This document shows, in pieces, positions 1-6,574 of a stretch of DNA of 10,806 bases (position 1 is the first letter of the stretch; every line of letters starts with the position of its first letter). The notes beneath the pieces were generated by a model. The model made no database searches. It saw only the letters and a list, made by a program, of their open reading frames with translations, and was not told the origin of the DNA. The DNA is from Chlorobiota bacterium (lineage in GTDB: Bacteria > Bacteroidota > Ignavibacteria > Kapaibacteriales > NICIL-2): the NCBI GenBank assembly GCA_003695605.1, contig RFIK01000152.1, forward strand, positions 1-10,806, given 5' to 3'. Both the position numbers and the translations under genes were made by a program.

Positions 1-1
1 C

Positions 2-1108
2 GACGACATGAACCCACTCCACGACGGACAGAACGATGCCTTCTGGAGCGGGATGCTCAGCTTCATGTACAGCTTCCGCGATGACATCACCGACTCCGAT
101 AACGACGGATTGACGGACTTGGAAGAAGAGCAGCTCGGCACCGATCCCTACAATCCCGATACCGACGGCGATGGCCTCAAAGACGGCGAGGAAGTGAAAG
201 TCTATCGCACCGATCCGAAAAATCCCGACACCGACGGTGACGGCCTCAAAGACGGCGCCGAACTCAAGCAGTACAAGACCGATCCTCTCAAAGCCGACAC
301 CGACGGCGACGGCCTCAAAGATGGCGAGGAAATCAATCAATACCGCACCAATCCGTTGAGCCCCGATAGCGACAACGACGGGCTCACCGATTTCGAAGAA
401 GTCACACAATACAAGACCAACCCACTCAAAGCCGACACCGATGGTGATGGCCTTGCCGATGGCGAGGAAGTCAAAAAGTACAAGACCGATCCACTCAAAG
501 CGGACACCGACGGCGACGGGCTGAGCGATGGCGAAGAAGTAAGCCAGTACAAAACGGACCCGCTCAAAACCGATACCGACGGCGATCGCCTCAGCGATGG
601 TGACGAGGTCAAGACCTACCGCACCAATCCGCTTGATCGCGATACGGACAAAGGCACCGTGGACGATGGCACCGAAGTACTCGTCCAGAAAACAAACCCG
701 CTCGACCCAAGCGACGATGTCCCCAAGCCAAAGGAGGAAAAGAAACCGACCCTCGACGTCGGCAAGAAGATGATTCTCCGTGGCATCACCTTCAAGAAAA
801 ACAGTGCCGAAATTCTGCCCCGCTCCTATCCCACGCTCGAAGAAGTCCTCAAAACGCTCCAAGACTTCCCCGACATGGAGGTCGAAATCCAGGGACACGC
901 CTCGAAATCGCGCAATAAGCGGCGCAAGGAAGCCCAAGAGGTACGCCTGTCGCAGCAGCGCGCAGAATCTGTCCGGATGTGGCTCATCAACCGAGGAATA
1001 GCCCCCACACGGCTCATCGCTAAAGGCTACGGGACGAGCGAGCTCATTGACCGGCGCCGACCGTACAGCTCCGTCAACCAACGGATCGAATTCCTGCGGA
1101 TCAAGTAG
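2..1108 (+). CDS. OmpA-family outer-membrane protein with thrombospondin type 3 calcium-binding repeats (5' end outside window)
   Basis: Predicted envelope protein that anchors to peptidoglycan through a C-terminal OmpA-like domain. The frame is open to the left edge, so the ATG at 8 is probably internal and the N-terminus (signal peptide, possible beta-barrel) is missing. Counting from that ATG, residues 29-234 are nine tandem repeats of 22-23 residues built on DTDGDGLxDGEEV, each ending in a TDP or TNP turn. These are thrombospondin type 3 calcium-binding repeats; the eighth and ninth are degenerate (GDR, DKG). A lysine/proline-rich linker (about 235-250) leads to the OmpA domain (about 254-366), recognisable from ITFKKNSAEI, LSQQRAESV, AKGYG and NQRIEF. 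The usual GHTD motif reads GHAS at 296-299, so the aspartate that normally helps bind diaminopimelate is lost; the arginine of LSxxRA is kept. An intrinsic terminator follows. The family call is firm; the partner and exact role are unknown. Confidence 0.9.
   Translation, partial: DDMNPLHDGQNDAFWSGMLSFMYSFRDDITDSDNDGLTDLEEEQLGTDPYNPDTDGDGLKDGEEVKVYRTDPKNPDTDGDGLKDGAELKQYKTDPLKADTDGDGLKDGEEINQYRTNPLSPDSDNDGLTDFEEVTQYKTNPLKADTDGDGLADGEEVKKYKTDPLKADTDGDGLSDGEEVSQYKTDPLKTDTDGDRLSDGDEVKTYRTNPLDRDTDKGTVDDGTEVLVQKTNPLDPSDDVPKPKEEKKPTLDVGKKMILRGITFKKNSAEILPRSYPTLEEVLKTLQDFPDMEVEIQGHASKSRNKRRKEAQEVRLSQQRAESVRMWLINRGIAPTRLIAKGYGTSELIDRRRPYSSVNQRIEFLRIK
92..709 (+). repeat. Tandem 69-bp coding repeats (thrombospondin type 3)
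   Basis: Nine head-to-tail units: the first is 66 bp and the others 69 bp. They encode the calcium-binding repeats of the OmpA-family gene. The core coding for DTDGDGL is nearly identical at the DNA level in several central copies, for example around 229-245, 298-314 and 505-521. Copies 1 and 5 share a variant core (SDNDGLTD). That pattern suggests duplication of blocks rather than only single units. Such repeats are prone to copy-number change and to assembly collapse. Confidence 0.9.
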
Positions 1109-1141
1109 CGTGTAGTGCTGGAAGAGAAACGGCCTCATCTT

Positions 1142-1187
1142 GTCGGGGTGCGCCAGAAGAACTCATGGCGTGCCCCGACGCCTTTTT
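1142..1187 (+). terminator. Rho-independent terminator of the OmpA-family gene
   Basis: The 13-base arm GTCGGGGTGCGCC (1142-1154) pairs with GGCGTGCCCCGAC (1167-1179). As RNA this is 13 continuous base pairs with two G-U wobbles, closing a 12-base loop, followed by GCC and a run of five T (1183-1187). It lies 33 bp after the OmpA-family stop codon and ends 57 bp before the next gene. That gene therefore needs its own promoter; the nearest match I see to the Bacteroidota -7 box (TAnnTTTG) is an imperfect TAATTTCG at 1204-1211. Confidence 0.8.
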
Positions 1188-1244
1188 CCACCACTGATAG
1201 CCCTAATTTCGCACGCTCCGTTTCGTGTTCCGAGACCCTTACGT

Positions 1245-2321
1245 ATGCGACGTCTGTTCGTTGTGCTGGCTGTTTCTGCTGTATGCCTTTCCTCCGCGCT
1301 CGCCAGTGACACACTCGTTGCGTTGCCGGCTGCCGACATCCGCGTTCGCCTTCCACGTCCTGACACGATTGCTCGTGGGACGTGGACCCTGGCACACTAC
1401 TCATCGCCCGAGATCTTCAGCTTCGAAATTGCTGTGCCTACCGTTCGCCCGACAACAGATGAACCGACAGCTCTCCAGGTGCGCTATGGAGACTCCCTTG
1501 CAGTCTTTCTTGCTTCGGTACCGGAATTTCTCACCACTGTTGATCTTCTGGGACGATTGCTCGATATTGTGCAACTCCGCCGCTCATCGAATGCTCCTGT
1601 ACCCGTGATGATCACGGGTGCAGCCCAGCGCTTGGTAGGTCTTGCACCCGCCGAGGAAATCTCGATTGAGCTACGGGACACAACCACACACGATTCACTC
1701 TTTACGCTCATCACCTCCGCCAAGCGTGGCCGTGACGTTGCGCTCATCATCGTGCGGAGTAGGAGCAATCCCCAAACCGAGAGTACGGCCAGCAACCGCA
1801 CGTACCGACAGATTCTCGCAAGCATAGCGATGGAACATCTCATCCATCGCGACACGACGGTGCTTGAACACCCCATGGATTGGAAGCTTGCGTTCCCGAC
1901 GGTCTGGACGGAGAAAGTTTCCACAACCCGCAGCGTGCCACTTTTTCTGGCCGATCGCACCGACGACTCGCTCTGGAATACCGTCACCGTGCAACTGCCG
2001 CTTGTCCGCATTGACTACACCGTCGCGCGGTATCGCATCAGCGATTCTGCAATGGCGGACGTCGTCGAGCACATCGCAGAACGGAAAGGGCTCGAGCAAT
2101 GGTCACCGCCTTCTGAGTGCCGCCTGGGGAAACGGACGGGAATGTGGTACCGCACCCTTTCGCAACGCCGCGGTGATACGGTTCAAACGACGTACGGTGT
2201 ATTTTTCGCGCACGGTTGGTTGGCAACTATTCAGCTCGTTGCCTGGGAGCGCGATATGGAACACGTCGGCACGATTCTCCCTGCGATGGTCGGGATGCTC
2301 CACCTTCCGATCGAGCGCTAA
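1245..2321 (+). CDS. Exported protein of unknown function, possibly two PsbP/DUF1795-like halves
   Basis: 358 residues. I do not recognise the family. I start it at the ATG at 1245 because that gives a clean signal peptide: MRR, then a hydrophobic stretch FVVLAVSAVCLSS, and an ALA cleavage site near residue 19. A longer reading from a TTG at 1140 would run through the terminator hairpin. The mature part has no cysteine cluster, no membrane segment and no catalytic motif I can name. It appears to be two similar halves. Each holds a beta-rich stretch and then a hydrophobic strand (DVALIIVRS near residue 165; WLATIQLVAWER near 330), followed by a helix of the form xxILxxIxxM/ILPAMVGML. This order resembles the PsbP/DUF1795 fold, but that is an impression only. 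It is probably periplasmic or outer-membrane associated. The gene stands alone after a terminator and converges on the membrane-protein gene, leaving a 17-bp gap. Confidence 0.75.
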   Translation: MRRLFVVLAVSAVCLSSALASDTLVALPAADIRVRLPRPDTIARGTWTLAHYSSPEIFSFEIAVPTVRPTTDEPTALQVRYGDSLAVFLASVPEFLTTVDLLGRLLDIVQLRRSSNAPVPVMITGAAQRLVGLAPAEEISIELRDTTTHDSLFTLITSAKRGRDVALIIVRSRSNPQTESTASNRTYRQILASIAMEHLIHRDTTVLEHPMDWKLAFPTVWTEKVSTTRSVPLFLADRTDDSLWNTVTVQLPLVRIDYTVARYRISDSAMADVVEHIAERKGLEQWSPPSECRLGKRTGMWYRTLSQRRGDTVQTTYGVFFAHGWLATIQLVAWERDMEHVGTILPAMVGMLHLPIER

Positions 2322-2338
2322 CGAACCACGCTGCATGC

Positions 2339-2710
2339 TCACGACGAGCGCTGGCGTTGCTCGGCGTGGAGACGGTGGAGAATGCGATGGACAATTGGTG
2401 CAAGCAGAACACCAACGGTTGCAAGAAATGCCACCCCTGCGTAGAGCGCATACGCAGCCGCGAAAAGTTTCCCTGCTGTGCTGTGGAGCGTGGTGACCGG
2501 CCCCATACCCCCCAGGATCATCGCTGCCTCAAGTGTTGCATCCACCCACGGTAGCCCCTCGATCGTGTGGTAACCTACAATCCCGACTCCCAAGGAAATG
2601 ACCAAGAACAGGGCAGCAATCGCACCATGCCCGAGCATGCGGCGTACAAAGAGCCGTCGCGGTAGCAGCGGCTCGGAGCGGTGTTCATAGTGCCCAATGC
2701 GGATTGGCAT
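2339..2710 (-). CDS. Small membrane protein with ion-channel-like pore architecture (TM - pore loop - TM)
   Basis: 123 residues. There are two hydrophobic helices (about 29-48 and 83-106). Between them lies a short amphipathic segment (about 58-66) and a glycine-rich turn GGMGP at 67-71. This is the layout of a two-helix potassium channel subunit, with the turn where the selectivity filter (T-x-G-Y/F-G) should sit. The filter sequence itself is not that of a potassium channel, so the ion preference cannot be read from it. The N-terminus is basic (RRLFVRR, 18-24) and the C-terminus ends in a histidine/arginine-rich tail (IVHRILHRLH), both probably cytoplasmic. I recall related proteins in Bacteroidota labelled as ion-channel or two-pore-domain proteins. 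The ATG lies 3 bp after the ileS stop codon (TAGTCCATG), so it is very likely co-transcribed and translationally coupled with ileS. An ordinary two-pass membrane protein remains possible. Confidence 0.75.
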   Translation of the reverse strand: MPIRIGHYEHRSEPLLPRRLFVRRMLGHGAIAALFLVISLGVGIVGYHTIEGLPWVDATLEAAMILGGMGPVTTLHSTAGKLFAAAYALYAGVAFLATVGVLLAPIVHRILHRLHAEQRQRSS

Positions 2711-2713
2711 GGA

Positions 2714-5700
2714 CTAGTGGCTGCCGGATGGAAGAGGTTCGAGCCAGATACGAATTGTCATGCCGTCAATTTCGACTGCGTAAGCGTCGTTGTCTCTGCG
2801 TTCGCTCTCGGCGGAAAGCTCAAGCTCCAGCGCGAGCGTTTCCTCAGCCACGTACTTGCGCATCTGCTCAAGACTGGCGCGAATAGGATCGGGAGCTTCG
2901 ATCGCAAGCCGAATGCGATCGGTGACGTGGAGGCCACTTGTCTTGCGCAAGTTCTGGATACGATTGACAACCTCACGGGCGATTCCTTCCGCGTGGAGTT
3001 CTGGGGTGATTTCTGTGTCGAGCGCAACAGTGACGCTGCCTTCTGAGGCAACGAGTGAGCCTTCGATCTGCTGGCTGATGATCTCGACGTCTTCGAGCGT
3101 AATAGATGCTTGGAGGTCACCAAGCTCGAGCGTGAGTCCGCCCTCCCCCACGAGCTGGCGAATCTCGTGCGGGGACAGCGCGCGGATCGCCGCAGCAACA
3201 CGCTGAACGTCTTTGCCATAGCGCTTGCCGAGCGTGCGGAAGTTTGGCTTTGCGGTGCGGCGGACTAGTGCCGCCTCGTCGTCGAGAAATTCGATCGCTT
3301 TGACGTTGACTTCCTCGGCAATGAGCGGTGCTACATGCTCGATGTCGCGCCGCTGCTCGTTGGAAACTGGAGCGAGAAGAATTCGCCGCAATGGCTGCCG
3401 GGTGCGAATGCGTGCCTTTTCGCGGAGAGAGCGCACCAGGTACACGATCTGCTGCGCAAGCGCCATGCGGCGCTCGAGCGTCTCATCCCACAGCGACGGA
3501 TCGCCCGGCTCGATGCGTTCCATGTGGACCGAGAGCGGGTCGCTCTCGCGACGCAGCCGCTGGTAGAGGTCCTCGGCCAAGAACGGTGCAATGGGCGCAA
3601 TCAACACACTGATCGTCCGGAGCACCTCGTAGAGTGTTTGGTATGCAGCGCGTTTGTCCTCGTCGCGTTCGCCTTTCCAGAAGCGCCGCCGGTTGCGGCG
3701 GACGTACCAGTTCGAGACGTCCCGGCGGACGAAATCCTGCACCAGCCGTGCAGCGCGCGTGATGTCGTACCGATCCATTTCCTCGCAGTAGCACGTCCGC
3801 AACGAGTGGAGCGCCGAGAGCACCCACCGATCAATTTCCGGGCGATCGGCAATTGGAACAAGCGGTTCTGTCCCCGTAAAGCCATCAACGTTCGCGTAGA
3901 GCGCAAAGAACGCGTAGGTGTTCGTCAATGCGCGGAAGAAATCAGCCAGCACCGTCGAAGCAATGTCGCTTTCGTTGAAGCGGAGCGGCTTCCACGGCGG
4001 ATTGCTCGCAACCATGTACCACCGCACCGCATCGGCGCCGTAGCGCTGCATCATCGCAAAGGGGTCAACGGTATTGCCGCGGCTTTTGCTCATTTTCTGC
4101 CCAGCGCTGTCGAGGACTAGCTCGTTGACGACGACCGAGCGGAACGCCGGCTGATCAAAGAGCGCAGTCGCCAGGTTGTGGAGCGTATAGAACCAGCCGC
4201 GCGTTTGATCGATGCCTTCGGCGATAAAATCCGCCGGGAATGAGCGTCCGAAGAGTTCGCGGTTCTCAAACGGGTAGTGGAACTGCGCAAACGGCATCGC
4301 GCCACTGTCGTACCAAACGTCAATCACATCTGGTACGCGACGGTAGATCTTGCCATTGCGTTCGAAGACGATGCGGTCCACAAATGGACGGTGGAGATCG
4401 AGCTCGTCGGCAATTGCGGCAGCTGGCACACGTCCACCACCGGGTTGCTCGATGAATCCCTCGAGCAGTTCAGCAATCGAGCCGATCGCGAAGGCATCGC
4501 CATCGTCGCTGACCCAAATTGGGAGTGGCGTCCCCCAGAACCGATCGCGCGAAAGCGCCCAATCTTTGACTTCCTCGAGCCAATTGCCAAAGCGCCCGCT
4601 GCCAATTTCCGGCGGTTGCCAGCGAATCGTTCGGTTGAGCTCGATCATGCGGTCGCGATACTCCGGCGAGCGAATAAACCACGACTGCCGGGCGTAGTAC
4701 ATGATCGGGTTGCCCGTGCGCCAGCAGTGTGGATAGGTGTGCTCGTAGTCGAACGTCGCTTTGAGCACCTTGCCGCGAGCTTTGAGCACCGCGACGATAT
4801 CGCGGTCGGCGCCTTCCTCGACGCTCCCATCGGGATAGGTGAACGTCTTGATTGCACGGCCGGCGAACTGCCGCACCGCCTCGGTGAAGTGCCCATTCGG
4901 TGTGACTGGGACGGGCATTGGCAAAGCGAAGCGCTGCATCATCTCGAAGTCGTCCTGCCCAAACGCTGGTGCAAGATGGACAATGCCGGTCCCCTCCTCG
5001 GTTGTGACAAACTCACCGGGCAGAACCGAGAGCGCGTTCGGGTGCGCGTCGAGATCGAGCGCGATGTCGTCGAAGATCTGCTCATAGCGTGTGCCAATGA
5101 GCGCTGCACCTGGCAGCGTGGTTTCGACGCGCACCTCCCACTGCCGGTCGAAGACTGCTTCGATGCGCGATGCCAAGAGCACAACGCGCAGAGACTGCTC
5201 CGGATCGTTCGTCGAACGTGCAGTAACAACGGCGTACTCCAGCTCCGGATGCACTGCGAGCGCAACGTTGCCAAACAGCGTCCAGGGCGTCGTCGTCCAC
5301 ACAAGGAGCGCTGCACCCTCGAGCGCTGGATGCGATGGCTGCACAACACGGACGATGAGGTACACGCTCGGATCGCGAACCGTCCGATAGCCGAGCGATA
5401 GCTCATGCGACGATAGTGGCGTTTCGATCGTCGGCGATTGCGGCACGACTTTGAAGCCCTGGACGATGAGCCCGCGATCGAAGAGCTGCTTGAGCGACCA
5501 CCACACGCTTTCGATGTACTCGTTCGAGCACGTCATGTACGCTGCATCGAGGTCAACCCAGAACCCCATGCGGCGCGTCAGGTAGCGCCAACCGCCCTCC
5601 ATCGTGATGTGCCGCTCGACAAGCTCGCGGCAGTAGCGGTTGAAGCGATCAATGCCGTAGGCTATGATGTCGTTGCGCGTCAGCAATCCAAGCTCCTTGC

Positions 5701-6001
5701 TGGCGGCGATTTCGACCGGAAGCCCGTGCGTGTCCCACCCCGCCTGGCGACGGACGTAGTACCCCCGCATCGTTTTGTAGCGACAGACGGCATCCTTCAC
5801 TGTGCGCGCCATCATGTGGTGGATACCCGGCGCACCATTTGCCGTTGGCGGACCTTCGTAGAACGAAAACCACGGTGCGCCTTCCTCGAGTCGCTGCGCA
5901 AGCGTACGCTCGAAGGCTCCGGAAGCATCCCAGAACTCCAGGATGCGTTCCTCGAGCGCAGGGAAGTTGAGCTCATCGTCGTAGGGTGGGAACGTCGCCA
6001 T
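2714..6001 (-). CDS. ileS: Isoleucyl-tRNA synthetase, type 2, with swapped GxHH signature motif
   Basis: Cytoplasmic class I enzyme that charges tRNA-Ile with isoleucine. The product is 1095 residues, typical of IleRS. Residues 44-62 contain the entry to the ATP site, PPTANGAPGIHH: the signature reads GIHH (59-62) instead of HxGH. WDTHGLPVE follows. The editing domain (CP1) shows TTTPWTLFGN at 236-245 and GTGIVHLAPAFGQDD from 337. KMSKS is intact at 636-640 (4082-4096). The anticodon-binding region and a C-terminal domain with VVNRIQNLRKTSGL follow, and I see no C-terminal zinc-finger cysteines as in E. coli IleRS; both points suit type 2. I place the start at the ATG at 6001 because MATFPPYDDELNFPALEERILEFW is the normal family N-terminus. 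The frame continues upstream for 212 codons only as antisense to ribH. The channel-like gene follows by 3 bp. Identity is certain; the antibiotic phenotype is inferred. Confidence 0.97.
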   Translation of the reverse strand: MATFPPYDDELNFPALEERILEFWDASGAFERTLAQRLEEGAPWFSFYEGPPTANGAPGIHHMMARTVKDAVCRYKTMRGYYVRRQAGWDTHGLPVEIAASKELGLLTRNDIIAYGIDRFNRYCRELVERHITMEGGWRYLTRRMGFWVDLDAAYMTCSNEYIESVWWSLKQLFDRGLIVQGFKVVPQSPTIETPLSSHELSLGYRTVRDPSVYLIVRVVQPSHPALEGAALLVWTTTPWTLFGNVALAVHPELEYAVVTARSTNDPEQSLRVVLLASRIEAVFDRQWEVRVETTLPGAALIGTRYEQIFDDIALDLDAHPNALSVLPGEFVTTEEGTGIVHLAPAFGQDDFEMMQRFALPMPVPVTPNGHFTEAVRQFAGRAIKTFTYPDGSVEEGADRDIVAVLKARGKVLKATFDYEHTYPHCWRTGNPIMYYARQSWFIRSPEYRDRMIELNRTIRWQPPEIGSGRFGNWLEEVKDWALSRDRFWGTPLPIWVSDDGDAFAIGSIAELLEGFIEQPGGGRVPAAAIADELDLHRPFVDRIVFERNGKIYRRVPDVIDVWYDSGAMPFAQFHYPFENRELFGRSFPADFIAEGIDQTRGWFYTLHNLATALFDQPAFRSVVVNELVLDSAGQKMSKSRGNTVDPFAMMQRYGADAVRWYMVASNPPWKPLRFNESDIASTVLADFFRALTNTYAFFALYANVDGFTGTEPLVPIADRPEIDRWVLSALHSLRTCYCEEMDRYDITRAARLVQDFVRRDVSNWYVRRNRRRFWKGERDEDKRAAYQTLYEVLRTISVLIAPIAPFLAEDLYQRLRRESDPLSVHMERIEPGDPSLWDETLERRMALAQQIVYLVRSLREKARIRTRQPLRRILLAPVSNEQRRDIEHVAPLIAEEVNVKAIEFLDDEAALVRRTAKPNFRTLGKRYGKDVQRVAAAIRALSPHEIRQLVGEGGLTLELGDLQASITLEDVEIISQQIEGSLVASEGSVTVALDTEITPELHAEGIAREVVNRIQNLRKTSGLHVTDRIRLAIEAPDPIRASLEQMRKYVAEETLALELELSAESERRDNDAYAVEIDGMTIRIWLEPLPSGSH

Positions 6002-6074
6002 CGTACCGACTGGGTCGTGAGTTCGCAAGGCGCAAATATCGTGAACGCCTTCTGCGTCTTGACAAGCCGCAGCG

Positions 6075-6082
6075 TAGCTTTG
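6075..6082 (+). promoter_or_regulatory. Possible Bacteroidota-type -7 promoter element for ribH
   Basis: TAGCTTTG exactly matches the Bacteroidota sigma-A -7 consensus TAnnTTTG and lies 27 bp before the ribH start, in the 108-bp divergent ileS-ribH region. Transcription would begin near 6089, giving a leader of about 20 bases. No -33 TTG sits at the usual distance of about 19-21 bp; the TTGACA at 6059-6064 is too close for that spacing. No Shine-Dalgarno sequence precedes the ribH ATG, which is common in this phylum. On the other strand, GATATTTG (one mismatch) could serve ileS. This is a single short motif, so confidence is low. Confidence 0.3.
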
Positions 6083-6109
6083 TAGCACGTTTTCCACTGC
6101 AGAACGCCC

Positions 6110-6574
6110 ATGCCAGTCATCGAAGGACGCCGTGATCCGACTGCGCGCATTGCCATCGCAGTAGCACGGTGGAATGAACTTGTCACCGCGCGGCTGCTCG
6201 AGGGCGCGCTCGGTGAGCTTCGCCGCAACGGCATCGAGCAAGAGCGTGTCACCGTCGTGTCGTGTCCGGGCAGTTTCGAACTTCCCCTGGTGGTCAAAAC
6301 GCTCGCAGAGCAGAAGCGATACGATGCGATTATCGCACTCGGCTGCGTAATCCGCGGAGAAACGCCACACTTCGATTACGTCGCTGCGCAGGCAGCAAGC
6401 GGCATCATGCAGGCAATGATCGCAAGCGGGATTCCGTGCGCTTTCGGTGTGCTCACGACCGACACTCTCGACCAAGCGCTCGACCGCGCGGGTGGAAAAG
6501 CTGGCAATAAGGGCGCAGAAGCAGCGGCGGTCGCGCTGGAGATGGCGCACCTCCTTTCCTCGCTCCGGGCATGA
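6110..6574 (+). CDS. ribH: 6,7-dimethyl-8-ribityllumazine synthase (riboflavin biosynthesis)
   Basis: Condenses 5-amino-6-ribitylamino-uracil with 3,4-dihydroxy-2-butanone 4-phosphate to give 6,7-dimethyl-8-ribityllumazine, the penultimate step to riboflavin; cytoplasmic. The 154-residue length is normal. Family motifs are all present in order: RWNELV (20-25, with the aromatic residue that stacks on the pyrimidine), CPGSFELP (52-59), ALGCVIRGETPHFDYV (76-91) with the catalytic histidine H87, and GVLTTDTLDQALDRAGGKAGNKG (113-135) with the phosphate-binding arginine R126. The ATG at 6110 gives the expected N-terminus; there is no Shine-Dalgarno sequence. It is divergent from ileS. Its stop codon overlaps the start of the downstream secreted propeller gene as ATGA, so the two are probably one transcript although their functions look unrelated. 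No other riboflavin gene is nearby. Confidence 0.97.
   Translation: MPVIEGRRDPTARIAIAVARWNELVTARLLEGALGELRRNGIEQERVTVVSCPGSFELPLVVKTLAEQKRYDAIIALGCVIRGETPHFDYVAAQAASGIMQAMIASGIPCAFGVLTTDTLDQALDRAGGKAGNKGAEAAAVALEMAHLLSSLRA

Noticed and set aside
337..612. 91-codon minus-strand frame of serine/leucine repeats
   Set aside because: It is the reverse complement of the calcium-repeat array; its periodicity comes from the real gene.
1140..1244. Extension of the exported-protein gene to a TTG start at 1140
   Set aside because: It would pass through the terminator hairpin and move the signal peptide 35 residues inside the protein.
2314..2352. Repeated GAGCGCT between the convergent genes as a possible bidirectional terminator
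   Set aside because: The stem would be only about 7 bp with a long loop and no T-run on either side.
4277..5401. 374-codon open frame on the plus strand, opposite ileS
   Set aside because: It lies wholly antisense to well-conserved ileS coding sequence. The product has no recognisable motif, and GC-rich codon use in ileS leaves few stops on the other strand.
6059..6082. TTGACA with TAGCTT as an E. coli-style sigma-70 promoter
   Set aside because: The spacing is 10 bp, far from the required 16-18 bp; only the TAnnTTTG reading is retained, at low confidence.
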